In this document: in pieces, positions 44,311-55,757 of the stretch
Position numbering within the stretch: the stretch's first letter is position 1
Layout: each line of letters opens with the position of its first letter
Assembly: GCA_946902875.1 (NCBI GenBank)
Contig: OX336342.1
Span: 11,091,523-11,155,522 of the forward strand
DNA length: 64,000 bases
Direction: 5' to 3'
From: Nematopogon swammerdamellus
Taxonomy: Eukaryota; Arthropoda; Insecta; Lepidoptera; Adelidae
Notes under the pieces: generated by a model
What the model saw: the letters and a program-made list of their open reading frames with translations, nothing else
Told to the model about the DNA's origin: nothing
Databases searched by the model: none
Program-made: the position numbers and the translations under genes

Positions 44311-44539
44311 AGAAATCACGGTGCAATTTCCACTGGTGCAAGCAAGAGCGACATACCGTTTTTTCGCGTTGTACCAGAAATTTGTGTAGCGTAAGCGAAA
44401 ATTAGGTTTTTATATTTTTTTGCCAAACTACGAATTGAAACAAAAAAGTAAAATCATTATAATCAACGAATGAAAAATACTTTATCCAGACCTTTGGTCA
44501 CTAAAGGCTAACTTTGTAAATGCAGTGGCATTTCATGAT

Positions 44540-44895
44540 TTTTAGGATTCCGTACCTCAAAAGGAACTCATAAAGGATCACGTTTCTGTCTTTCTCTCTG
44601 TCTGCCCGTCTGTCATAGCTTATTTTCTCCGAATCTACTGGACCACAAAGTAGACATTTCGTGCATTATATATAGTTTGATGACCCAATCATGCTCCTTA
44701 TAAGAAATACAAATATATATATTTTTATAATTTTAAAATGCATAGTTCAAAAGATATTAAACAAAAATCGATTTTCGAAAACTGGGGAATATAGGGATTT
44801 TATTAGAGTTTACAGGAAACGCTAAACGGAAATCTTAATCCGGAATTGTACGGAACCCTCTCTAAGCGAGTTTGATTCACACTTGACCGCTTTTT
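44540..44895 (+). mobile_element. D-repeat, second subfamily
   Basis: TTTTTAGGATTCCGTACCTC start, CTGTCTGCCCGTCTGTCATA, CTTATTTTCTCCGAATCTAC, and GTACGGAACCCTCTCTAAGC then CACACTTGACCGCTTTTT end. The interior differs from 29328-29733 and matches 21757-21905, so at least two subfamilies are present. Confidence 0.6.
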
Positions 44896-45054
44896 TTATT
44901 TTCCACTGAGCGAAGTTAAATGTGTTTTCAGAAAGCTTTATTGATCTGCCCCGATCGATCAAGTTTTGCATAGATTAAAACTGAATGTCAAGTGAGTAAT
45001 ATTGATGGCACATCTCTCCGAAAGAGCGGAATTTTACCTTGTATGCAGCTTTAT

Positions 45055-45095
45055 ATGATTTTTATGCAACCCGGCATGGATGGCTGAGTCAAAGA
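45055..45095 (-). repeat. SINE-B end fragment
   Basis: TTTTTATGCAACCCGGCATG followed by GATGGCTGAGTCAAAGAGG, as at 28833-28870. Confidence 0.45.
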
Positions 45096-45339
45096 GGCCA
45101 GAGACAAACATTTCAACTTCAATCAACATTTTCTACACAAAACATTAGACAGATTGAAAATACTTTATTGATCCACATATTTGACAGAAACAAACACAAA
45201 TAAATAGTTTACATAAGGTACAACACCGACAAGAGGTACGACCTGTTGACAAACAAAAACGGTAATTAATACATACAAGCGTCAAACTTGGTGTGATTAT
45301 AGTGCCAACTCTAAAGTAAAACAACAAATAATAAAAACC

Positions 45340-45405
45340 TGCCAATTACGCGGTGGTAGGAGGTACGACACCCTCGGTGCGGGAGTCCGAATCGCACTTG
45401 GCCGC
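45340..45405 (+). repeat. D-repeat 3' end
   Basis: TACGACACCCTCGGTGCGGG and CGAATCGCACTTGGCCGC match the end of 29328-29733; the rest of the element is absent. Confidence 0.5.
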
Positions 45406-45659
45406 TTTCGAAGATGCAGAAGAAGAAGAAATAATTATTTACGAACGTTATGCAAGTATCTATGAAAGTGAAAATATGTTATGAAAATGAGGAGTAAACT
45501 CAGAAATTTCGCCACCGGTAATAATTTGTATGCTGTATTCGACAGGTCGACAGGTCGAAAGGGGCCAGAGGGGCCCTGAGGAGTCCTAAGGGGTCAAGAG
45601 GGGTCCGGGCTCCTCAAAAAACTCAAAAATGTTGTTCGGTGCTGCCCGTTTGATAACCG

Positions 45660-45699
45660 GAGAGAAAGAGGTAGAGGTAGAGGTAAAGGTAGAGATAGT

Positions 45700-45739
<40 letters not shown>
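45660..45739 (+). repeat. GA-rich microsatellite
   Basis: AGGTAGAGGTAGAGGT-type units lead into an uninterrupted (GA)n run. The Ser/Leu-rich minus frames here are produced by the repeat. Confidence 0.8.
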
Positions 45740-45842
45740 GATGTATAACTTCTAACGCGCGTACACGTACACGCAACTGTTTTTACCAACATTTAGTCGG
45801 CATGTAGGTGCTTACTCCATTTTTCAGCATACAGAAGGTAAC

Positions 45843-46258
45843 TTTTTTGTTTATAGAAACTGACACGGTTGGCTACATCACCTACAACATCCGTAATGTC
45901 AGCCCATAACACCGGGTGAACTAGGTGCCATGTCAGCGCTTCCCTTCATTTCATGTCGGCTACACTGAACTGGCCGGAAAACACGAACTATTTACATAGC
46001 CGTTTCGACCGACGACGTTTCATTCAGTGCGGTGGTACCAACCCGGGCAGGATAAACCGGTAGGGTTTATCCTGTAAGGTAAGAAGGGAGTCATATCACT
46101 TAGTAGCCTTTTACGACATACTACAGTTTACGCTTTTTACAGTTTTACGTGGAATCGGTACCACAGTCAGCCTCCAAAGGTCGAGCGGTCACCCATCCAA
46201 GTACTTGAGTTGCTTAACAACAGTCGACCGACCGCACCACTGAGCTACTACGGCTGAC
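45843..46258 (-). mobile_element. SINE-5S copy with R-like insert and local hairpin
   Basis: Tail (AAACTGACACGGTTGGCTAC) at left, tRNA-like head (GAGCTACTACGGCTGAC) at right. Two oddities: 46048-46074 is an 11-bp-stem hairpin replacing the usual TTAAACCCTACCACC module, and 46085-46125 carries R-like TTAGTAGCCTTTTACGACAT. Confidence 0.7.
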
Positions 46259-46632
46259 CAAGATAAGTATGAAAGACATATCTAATTTATGTATATATTT
46301 GTAATTTCTTCTTTGTGCATTTTTTTACCTCCTCGACAAGTCAATGAACACTGCCGCCAATCACACTGTGCTTTAGGTATTTGTTTCCACGGACCGCACT
46401 ACACGCAGTGTCCCGCCTCCACCCCCGCCCCCCTCCTAGCGCCGCTCAGCTGAGCTGCACAAGCAGATAGGGTAGGGCACATGCATTAAACATTTCGCTG
46501 CTGACATCACGCGCACGGCGCAACATCACAGCTGGCGGATAAATCCAAGAACAGAAGCACAGGAAGTTACAGTGACGGAAACGCCCTAATTAGAATTTTG
46601 CCTATCTGAGGTCATTGCTTAATTTCACTTAA
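46259..46632. other. Non-coding stretch
   Basis: GC-rich patch at about 46385-46450. No gene recognised. Confidence 0.4.
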
Positions 46633-46710
46633 AAAACCGGCCAAGTGCGAGTCGGACTCGCGCACCTAGGTTTCCGCATCACAAAAAAAAACTTTGAAAA
46701 AATAACACGA
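46633..46710 (-). repeat. D-repeat, end part left of a nested LINE (minus)
   Basis: AAACCGGCCAAGTGCGAGTC then GGACTCGCGCA and GTTTCCGCATCAC is the inverted end of a D-repeat, as at 50058-50120. The rest (TTCTTGTATGGGAACCC..., 48400-48460) continues on the far side of the LINE at 46711-48394. Confidence 0.65.
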
Positions 46711-48394
46711 GATCCTGGAACGCATTGCACACCAGCAACTGTCTGGCTTTCTTTCTCATAACAACCTTTTGAACCCAATGCAATCTGGGTTTCGACCTTC
46801 TCACAGTACTGTTACTGCACTTGTCAAAGTCACTGACGATATCCGTCTAAGTATGGAAAACAAAGATCTCACTGTTATCGTGTTGCTTGATTTTAGTAAC
46901 GCCTTCAATGCAGTTGACTTTGACATCATGGTGGAAATGCTGAGGTCTCTTAACTTATCTCCGCAGGTAATAGGTTTGACTTATACCTTCGTGGTCGCCA
47001 GCAACGTGTTAAAAATGACAATGACTTCTCTGAATGGTACGATCTAACTGCTGGTGTTCCACAAGGTGGCGTATTGTCTCCACTACTCTTCGCAATTTTT
47101 ATAAATTTTGTCTCCAATCTCTTAGTTTCTTTCTACCACTTGTATGCCGATGACTTACAGCTATGTCTGGGAGGTAGTATTGACGACATAGCTGGAATCA
47201 TTGATGTGATCAATGCTGATCTGGCCACCATTTTTGGCTGGACCAGATCCTTTGGACTCATCGTGAATCCGAATAAGTCTCAGGTAATGATTGCCGGAAG
47301 TCCTCGACTACTATCGAGGATTGACCGCGCCTCGTTGCCTGAGATTATGTACAACGGTACTGCCATACCATACGCTAGGGTTGTCAAAAACCTGGGAATC
47401 CTTATGAATGAAACGCTATCTTGGCAGGCTCAGATCAACGAGGTCAGTCGAAAAGTCTATGCTGCGGCGCACTCCCTGAGACGGCTTCAGAACCTTCTTC
47501 CGACCACTACAAAGACAATTCTAGCACAATCGTTGCTTCTCCCCATTATTGATTATGCAGATGTATGTTACCTAGACGTTACTGAGGAACTCGGACAAGC
47601 TTGAGCGTCTGCAAAACATGTGTATACGATTCATTTTCGGACTACGCAAGTACGACCATGTTTCAGAATATCGCAGACTAGACGTCTCAAATGGCTCCCA
47701 ATCCGTCTCCGCAGGAATTCCCACATTCTTAGTCTTCTTTACTCTTGTCTTAACAACCCCTCTGCTCCCGAGTACCTATCTTCCCGTTTTCAGAACCTAT
47801 CTTCTCACGGTGTCCCACTTCGGTCTAGTCTTGACAATATTTTAGCTATCTTCTCTCATAAAACTGGTTTTTATACCAACACATTTTCTGTTCACGCAGC
47901 TCGACTGTGCGATTCACTACCACACTTTATCCCACATTGCAAATCGCTTCCCTTATTCAAAAAACATCTAAAACTGTATTACCTCCGTAAATGTGAAGTA
48001 AAAACCTAAAAAATAAAAAACAACTTTTGTTTCATACTTACCTGGATGGACAAGTATGTATGTACATATGTATATTTATTTGTATATAATATTCTATATA
48101 TTTATTTGTATGTATTAAACAGTGTGGCTTATATTTTACTAGCATGTACTTATATGTATTGTTAATAAGTATTCTTATTATTATTTTATCTTCAGTTGTC
48201 ACGCTCAACTCTTTTGCTACTACCTACTTACATTCCACTATATTATCGAATCTCAAACATCCAAAGGTTGACTGTAAGAAATCTCTGTAAGGGATAAGTC
48301 CGCCTTTGCACCTTATGTAAATTTTCCAATGTATTTGTTACTGTTTAATGTTTACTGGAGCAATAAAGAATTTTCTATCTATCTATCTATCTAC
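46711..48394 (+). pseudogene. LINE (CR1/L2-like), 5'-truncated and frameshifted reverse transcriptase
   Basis: Starts mid-polymerase: ERIAHQQLSGFLSHNNLLNP, QSGFRPSHSTVTAL, then motif A (VIVLLDFSNAFNAVD). A frameshift near 46978 precedes YLRGRQQRV, and motif B (AGVPQGGVLSPLLFAIF) and motif C (LYADDLQL) follow in the new frame. A second shift near 47590 leads to DKLERLQNMCIRFIFGL. The C-terminus (LKWLPIRLRRNSHIL, FKKHLKLYYL) ends at TAA about 48009. The catalytic Asp residues are kept but the frame is broken at least twice. The 3' untranslated part ends in a (TATC)n tail at 48375-48393. CACGA at 46706-46710 and 48395-48399 is a plausible 5-bp target duplication. It is inserted in a D-repeat. 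The clade is my best guess from motif wording. Confidence 0.8.
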
Positions 48395-48460
48395 CACGAT
48401 TCTTGTATGGGAACCCTTCCATACGGGATACGGAAACCTAAAAATTCCGAGTCGTGTAGC
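48395..48460 (-). repeat. D-repeat, part right of the nested LINE (minus)
   Basis: CACGATTCTTGTATGGGAAC and ATACGGGATACGGAAACC continue the D-repeat interrupted at 46710. Confidence 0.55.
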
Positions 48461-48477
48461 AGGTTAGGTTAGGCAGC

Positions 48478-48645
48478 TTCTTGCCTAACATTCTGCTTGA
48501 TAGTAATTATCTTCTCAGAATACTTTGCGAAACGTGGTGGTCGGTATTCTGTTCGAATTTACCAGAGCCATATCAGCACTACACCGATACTCTGCTCACC
48601 CCGTTAGTCGAAATACAGAGTGTGGTATGGCTAGATGGTTGTAAT
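48478..48645 (+). repeat. R-repeat 3' part, diverged
   Basis: CTGCTTGATAGTAATTATCT, AAACGTGGTGGTCGGTATTC and ACACCGATACTCTGCTCACC blocks in the same order as 2870-3010. Confidence 0.55.
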
Positions 48646-50057
48646 TAAAAATTACCCTCTCAATTCAACATTTCCAGAAGAGAAGAAAAGATGAAGTTTG
48701 ATGTTTTCCAATCAAAATAAGCCTAAGAAATTTCGAATAAAATGAAAAAGGACATTTGTTATCTATCACAATTATCTGCTTTTGCTAAGTTTAAGTTGCG
48801 TACTTTGTTTGCAAATGTTTTCGGTTATTATTTTATCCGCACAAAGTCTTACTAACTTTGAATTTGTTACTTGTTCATATGCCATAATTTTGTAAAGGAA
48901 ACATTTATATAAGGAAACAGTTTTATTATTATTCTGCAAAGGGTAAGCGTAACGGTGATGACAAGACACGATGGCAGGTTGTTTTGATGAATCCTGCAAA
49001 GCAAAAATGTTTACTGAAAAAAGTCATAGACATCCGTTTCGTAAATCCACACGTAACAGAAATGTCGCTTCTTCCTGGATTTCTCCCTGCGATCTGTCGT
49101 GCTGTAGGGGAGAGCGAGAGGGGCAGCCATCGGGTGAGACGCAAGATAAGTGCACAACCTGTGCCGCCAACAACAACAACGCCATTTAATTAGCGGTACT
49201 ACGGACTTTCCGCCGCGCCGCCCCCGCCGCCGCCGCGCCGCCCCCGCCGCCGCCGCCCATCGCACCGTGTCGCCGTCCGCGTCCTAGCCCCACGCGCGCC
49301 GTCTCGTCGAGACTCGGTAGACATCCACCACAGACACAGAGATCAACCTATTGCCTCATCTGTGCTATTATTGCTCATAGAATTTAAGTGGACGCTTCAC
49401 TTACGTCTGTACTCACTTTTTTAAGTACATACATATTTTTATGCGTTCTGCCATAGTAAAAGAGACTGTTTAATTAAACTATGGTTCTGCCACCCTTCTG
49501 CCACCCACGTCACGTATAGTATATGTTCGAAAAAGCCCATAGGAACCAACGACATTCTACTTTCTGGACAGGCCCTCGTCATACATTTTATCGGTAGAAA
49601 GGTGCGATTGGAGTTCTTCTGTATTGCCAATATTTAAAACAGCGTAAGTGCGCGAGCGCCTCATACATCACGTTACGTTTCCGCTCTGTGAACGTCGATA
49701 GAGTAAGACGGTTTTAAATGGCAATTTGATACGTATAAGGGAGACAACCTATTGGAGAGTGTGCTGAATGCTCACAAATAGCGCGCCTCAATTCGGTGCG
49801 GTGTATGCTGTGGGTGTATGCCACTTCCCGATGATTTTTAATTCGTTGATAGGAACATGTATTTATGACATTATCAAAGATATTTCTACAGAATTTGACT
49901 AAGTACCTACTTGTATGCCTGCGCTTAGCATATTCATGCTGGAAAGTTGTTTTCGGTGCAGCAAAATTTTAAAATGCAATCAACGTCCAACAAAACAACT
50001 ATGTTTTATAATGGAAGCTGAGAATCAAAACCAATGAAAGTGGTTGGAAGAATGGAA
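48646..50057. other. Non-coding stretch with GC-rich tandem patch
   Basis: 49207-49262 repeats a CGCCGCCCCCGCCGC-type unit about twice. Frames at 48929-49265 overlap on both strands. 48945-49080 reads without stops in two plus frames but I know no matching family. Confidence 0.4.
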
Positions 50058-50310
50058 GAAACCGGCCAAGTGCGAGTCGGACTCGCGCAGCGAGGTTTCC
50101 GCACCACAAAAAAAAAGTAAAAAAATACACTTTCTTGTATATGGGACCCCCTTATTTTGAACTTTTTTCTAATTTTGTTTTTGTTATGTCCGCTATAATA
50201 ACACATATACCATAAAAGTTTGAACCGGCTCAGTCCTCGGTCGGTGGGACAGACAGACAGATGGCGCAGGCCTAGTAACAGCTTCCGTAAGGATATGGAA
50301 CCCTAAAATG
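50058..50310 (-). mobile_element. D-repeat copy (minus)
   Basis: AAACCGGCCAAGTGCGAGTC, CTTGTATATGGGACCCCC, GCTATAATAACACATATACC, GGGACAGACAGACAGATGG, GCCTAGTAACAG and GATATGGAACCCTAAAA: the complete inverted layout of 29328-29733. Confidence 0.65.
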
Positions 50311-50423
50311 TATGTCTCCACAAGACCCTACTTATAGTAGAAAGTTTTTACAAATTAATTTAGCCGGTTTTTTTAGTTTACCCGTTGGAGACCGACAGGC
50401 AGTCGTTGTCTTTTATTAATGTA

Positions 50424-50600
50424 CTAGCTTTTGCCCGCGGCTTCGCTCGCGTGAAATTCGTATTTGAAAACATGAAAGTGAGTAAGCCCCCTACCGTGAA
50501 CAACTCGGTTTGTATGGGAGCCACATCTTAGCGTAATCGGAACTGCATTCTATTTAGCCTATCCTGTGTCCCGTATAGAATCGTCAAATTAGTTTTAGTA
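50424..50600 (-). mobile_element. Helitron-like 3' end (minus)
   Basis: CTAG at 50424-50427, preceded by A on the plus strand, then TTTTGCCCGCGGCTTCGCTC and GCGTGAAATTCGTATT as at the end of 24598-26980. Beyond about 50475 the sequence differs from copies A and B and has no GC-rich array, so it is another subfamily. The far end was not located. Confidence 0.5.
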
Positions 50601-53600
50601 TCATACGTAGAGTCCACAAACCCAATATCTCATAAAACAAATCAACTTACTCCATGACTATCCCTTACAGATTTATTATTAAGTAGTATAGAGATAATAG
50701 TAGAAATGTGTGCGAAGTGCACATTCCGACCAGCGTTTCTATGTCGGGGTGGTGGTGGCGGCAGCGCGTGCATGCTACAAGCGGTGCGCGGTGCTTGTAA
50801 ACACAAGCCGCATCGCTCCTGTGTCTGTTCTGTATGTAGGTACCTGGAGAGCGGAGGAGGTAGGGAGGAGGGCTCCACACATCCCAGATATATTCACGTC
50901 TTGAATGATCATACACATTTTAGATATTAATTACTTTTATGCTGACTATACTTTAAATTTCAGACACTCATTCAATTATGTTTTGGTATGTTTATTTTTA
51001 GGGTTAATATTTCAAATCATCTTGAGAGTTTGGTGCCAAAAATGCTAAAATCCGTACGGTGTTTAATGTACCTACACGACTTTTTTTATGTATTAATTTT
51101 TTATAAAATCATTTACACACGATTATTATTGCACACGAACTTGTAATAAAAATACAGTTTGACTAGTAAACAGATTAGCCTCAGGTTATTTCAAGAGGGA
51201 CGTGATCACGTGACCTATCAGGTCGGCATGGTATTCACATAATATAAAAGAATGTCTAACTAAAGGCGCCGTTAAGACAACTTATGGGTGGCTCGTCACA
51301 TGTCGCACTTTCTATAAAACAATTTTTTTTATGTTTTTACCAAAGAGTTTGTATTACGTCGCTGCGCTCCAAGCGTGGTAATACAAACTCTTTGGTTTTT
51401 CCATATTGTAGGAAATTAATTTGAAACACTTTTCATTACCAATATCAATCTTACAAAACACGGGGACTGCACATTTTGTAGCAGCCAATATTTCAAATTT
51501 ATGGCAATGAGGACTAATTTTAAATTTTAATTTCAATAAATCATTTGTCTATAGTGATAGAAGAAATCCTTGAGAGTACACACTATGTATGTATGTGGCT
51601 TACTAGAAGCGCATGGCATGTGGAAATACTTTGTATACAGTGTCGCAAGACAGTTGTTCCATTTCGACGTTGTTTTGTAGTTTAAAGCTGTTTGGATTAT
51701 TTCAGTCACGTAACCACATAACCCTCGCGAAATCGCTGTCTGCGAAATTGCTATCCCTATAACGACCAATAGGCACGATTCCAAATCATAGGTGCTTTCA
51801 GAACGAAGGTGTCCCAATACTTCAGCGAACTACTGAGAGAAACCTTGTGTTTGGATGCGTTTGATATCTGTTCCATCTAGAAATCCTATGAATGAATATA
51901 TAACTATTCCGGTGTATCGCTATGTGTGGTCGTATGTGTGGCTTTTCGGTGAAGTTCTACAGATAATGAAACATAAGCAGCTGAAGATACCTTCATCAAT
52001 TTAATAACAAAATTATCTTTGTAGCACGTCAGCTGCAAGTCGACTGTATGCAAAGCAACGCGAAATGTACGCACTAGCGTTGCTGTGGAAACTAAATAAT
52101 TAAGTACCTCCGGAAATACCAAATCAGCAGAAACACAAACCTAACTAATGCTAAATGCTACTACCTAGTACTTAAGTTGTACATGGACAACAAAGTTACG
52201 TTAGTTTAGACGACCAAGATATTTAGAAGCAGTGGAATCCAACACAATATTCGTATGTATTCCGTTCTCTTACGACCATAATATCGTCGCATTCGAGGGT
52301 GTTATGTTAAGAACGGTGGTAGTTCGCGTAAAATGAAATACCAATAGGTGAATACAACGGTGAATATTTTACTTGCCAAAATCCGGCGTTTTGACAAAAC
52401 ACCAACGATGTGTGAGTGCGTTTTAGTATTTACACGATTCACAAAAGCGCAGGATTGAGTTCTAATGCCGCGTCACCGCACATATTTGTTCACTCAATAC
52501 TTTAGCTTTTCAAATACATAATGCACCCATTTAGCCAACGAATTAGCCGCAAATTACCGGCACGCGCGGCAAACGGAATTAACGCGCGAGGACAATGGCT
52601 GAAATAATCCAGCGATTAGCTTGTAATTGCGATAATGGCGTTATCTCGGCCACACTTCATTATGAGCAATCAATTGCCTGGGCTGCGCAGTAGTGCGCAG
52701 TTCGATGCAGGGGTTGCGCGGCGGGCGGCGACGACGGTGGTAGTGGCAGCGTGGTGGCAGGGGTAGCGGCCGCGACGGCGCGGAGGCGGGCGACGTGAAT
52801 GCAAGATCCCCAATCTAACAATACCTGTTGTCAAACTGTTTGATTTTACTAAGCAATATTGAAGCTTTGTGCTTCTACGTTTCGAGCCAACCATATAGTC
52901 CTTCATAACGCGTGTTGGCAGCATTCAGCATCGTATATAACGACAACGTACTCGTATCAATTACAAATAACAGATTCACAAGGCTTGCAGTCGGAACTCG
53001 GAGAGATGTCGGACATAACCCGACGTTGCTAATTGAAAATATCTTCAAATCAGGGCTGCCAGATGGCCCTGATAAATAAGGTGGCCATTTTTAACCCCAT
53101 TGGTTTTCGGATTTGATTTTTTCCAAAAATCAACAGGGCTTCCCCTTGGATTAAGATCACCAATGCGGTGCCTCAGTAAGGAAGCAAGGGATAAATAAAT
53201 TATAGACATAGTATACATTATAGACATAGTAAAAGTGGACACCTGGCAACCCTGCTTCAAATACATAATATGTCCTGCATACTTGTATAGGTACATACTT
53301 GTATATGCATAGTATGTATATGCATATGTACTTGCATAGATAGGGACTGCATACATACATCTTGAATGCTGTCCCTATCTGCTTTTAGCGGCGACAACAA
53401 CGAGAGCACATGTTTCCTCACTGAGTAAGCGGCTGTAAGTAGATGGTAGTTACGTATCCGGCCGGATCCCCTGCAATGGCAGCTGGGCGCTGCGCTGGCG
53501 ACGTCTGGCTACGGTCTCGTTAGCCACAGCCGCCGCATGTATCACTGATATATCCAGCTCGGATACGACTACCGCCGCATCGGCTCCGTCCAAACGCACT

Positions 53601-54077
53601 CACAGCCGACGAACACGAGGATTGACAAACCTCTGGATAATGCGTTGATCTTCTGGAGCAGCAGCCACTCTTCCTACGATAAACTTTTATTCGCTAACGT
53701 CTCTCTAGGGACCTACTCTCGTTTTACGACTCTTACCTTACTACCCGAACTTTACACAGTGGGCACTCCCCGCATTCCCTCCCCCCGGCCCCGCGCGCTA
53801 GCTCTAAACAAGCAAAACATTGCTCTCCGCCGGAACGAAACGCTCCTATTACACGCTCGTTTTCGCAATATCCAAGTTTGAATGTTCTGCGGAATGTAAA
53901 CGGTAGTGTCGGGCCATTTAGTTTGTTTGTCATCAAAAATGTGTATATAGCGGAGACTCCCAAACTTATCTATTATCTATATTTCCAATGTACACGCGAC
54001 GTTTTAAAAAATTATTGCTTATTTTAGAAAACTTCTCAGATATCTACCTATGAACGTACAGCTTTTAATTCAACATA
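50601..54077. other. Non-coding stretch with hairpin and motif-dense patch
   Basis: Hairpin at 51339-51396 is annotated separately. 52535-52685 (GCCGCAAATTACCGGCACGC, ATTAACGCGCGAGGACAATG, TTGTAATTGCGATAATGGCG, AATCAATTGCC) is a dense mix of homeodomain-like cores and GC words, so a regulatory element is possible. 52690-52795 is GC-rich. No gene recognised. Confidence 0.35.
51339..51396. repeat. Hairpin with perfect 19-bp stem
   Basis: ACCAAAGAGTTTGTATTAC (51339-51357) pairs perfectly with 51378-51396 across a 20-nt loop. Neither arm is part of a repeat I identified. Confidence 0.75.
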
Positions 54078-54079
54078 TA

Positions 54080-54552
54080 CAGGGTGTTTCAGGGTAGGGT
54101 TTCGTAACTTCAGGGTTCGAAAGGGGTTCATATTTGAAAACGAAACGCTCTGAAACGTTTTCGGTCATTTTATAGTAGTTTTTGGTGAAAATCGTTTAAT
54201 CGAGATTTGGTGGACGGTTTACCTCCACCTTTATTAAATAAAAATAAAATTACTAACTTACATACTTAACAAGTAGAATCGAACTGCATGTAGGTACCTA
54301 AATTTCAAACACTTAAATTTTAATGACATCAAAAGAAAAAGGGGACTGGAAATGGTCAATGCACTCACTACACCTAAACAGCACTTTAGCCAAATCTCCC
54401 CAAACTCACTGTCCATCGAGTTTTTATTTCAATTTTAAATTTTTCTATGAAAAAAAAATCGTTATTTCGATTTTAGTGATGAGGATTTTTTTCTTCTAAT
54501 AATGAGTAATTTCTATTCCTGAAGTTTCTCAAGCCTATCCTGAAACATCCTG
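54080..54552. mobile_element. MITE-like element with TA duplication
   Basis: Terminal inverted repeats CAGGGTGTTTCAGGGTAGGG and its right partner match at 17 of 20 positions. TA flanks both ends (54078-54079, 54553-54554), as expected for Tc1/mariner-type insertion. 473 bp long, no transposase frame. Only one copy is in this window, so the family is not confirmed. Confidence 0.6.
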
Positions 54553-54554
54553 TA

Positions 54555-55534
54555 GAATAAAAGATCCTACTGTAAGTACCGAACATGAGTCTGTATTTAT
54601 TGACTGGGCACTAAATAATCATTCGCTACACACGTATCGTTCAATTAATTCCTTTATTTACTTAATCCTTCACTTAAGAGCAGATAAAGGTTAGGCACTT
54701 GATAACACAGATTTTATTTTTCTTCATACAAAAGCGTCTTACGAGGTTTATGTTTTCTTTTCCCAACCCCTAAAGCTTGGCCGATTTTTATAATAATAAT
54801 AATGATTCTTGTAATAAGAACAATCTAATCTACGTGTATGTAATTTTTTGTTTAGATTAAATATATGAGATCAGAGTAAAAAAATTGGTTTTTCGAACGA
54901 AAAAAATAATAATTTTTATGTTGTTGATGTCATGGAGTTCATTCTGTGGCGGAGTCTACATTTTAGCGCTCCCTTTAATTTGCTCCCTCCTCCTAACACC
55001 TCGAGGTATAAAGTAATAGATAGAATTCAGACAAAAATTGTTCATCTGATAAATCATATTGTTGAAATACCCATATATTAGTTAAATAAATGTTTCTTCA
55101 TAAATAATATCTTTTTTTTTCTTTAATGTAGTCCATACCTAGCTTTAAACTGTTGAATTAACTGAAAATGTGACAAATGTTTAAGATAATAATTAAAATA
55201 CTAAACAATAGAGCAGGTGGGGCCTATACACGGCGAGTTCTTGGCGAGATCCAATAGAAACTTTGCGAGTAATCGTCACATCTCTCAAACATATGGCGCG
55301 TTGTTTTATTCGTGTTCACTTTTTGTCGGCCGCAATCAATTGTACGCTACTGAAACAGTTTGCTGATAACTCGGATATGCTGTAACCAGGTTGCGTCTGC
55401 CTCCGGCGGCCGCAGCGGTTCCCCGCGTTGTTTTATATGCAAATCCCTCAGCGCGGACAACTTTGCTACGAGCAAAATCTGTTAGACTTTCGAAAATGTA
55501 TGGCAACGTTTTTATATGTACACACATAGGTTAG
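54555..55534. other. Non-coding AT-rich stretch
   Basis: No gene or repeat partner recognised. Confidence 0.45.
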
Positions 55535-55757
55535 GTACATACATACCAGACGCTATATCCCGACAATCGGGTAAGCAGAGTAGTCGATGTTGTGCCACAA
55601 GTACTCTTGTAAATTGCAACACCGAGCACCACGTTTAGCAAAATATTAGGACAATATAACTATCAAGCAACAAGTTTCCCTACTTGCTGCTTGATAGTTA
55701 TCTTGTCCCACCTGATACAAGACTCGCTGGAAGGACCGTGCCAAGGTGAGAGGTGGT
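55535..55757 (-). repeat. R-repeat (minus) with internal inverted duplication
   Basis: ACATACATACCAGACGCTAT tail, GTTGTGCCACAAGTACTC, ATATAACTATCAAGCAACAA, then an inverted copy of that last stretch (55649-55674 pairs with 55683-55708, two mismatches in 26, 8-nt loop) before the copy resumes with GACTCGCTGGAAG-ACCGTGCCAAGGTGAG. Confidence 0.65.

Noticed and set aside
45586..45792. Leu/Ser-rich minus frames that mimic a signal peptide
   Set aside because: Produced by the (GA)n/(CT)n microsatellite.
49011..49265. 84-codon minus frame rich in Ala/Arg/Gly
   Set aside because: Generated by a GC-rich tandem repeat at 49207-49262; overlaps other chance frames on both strands.
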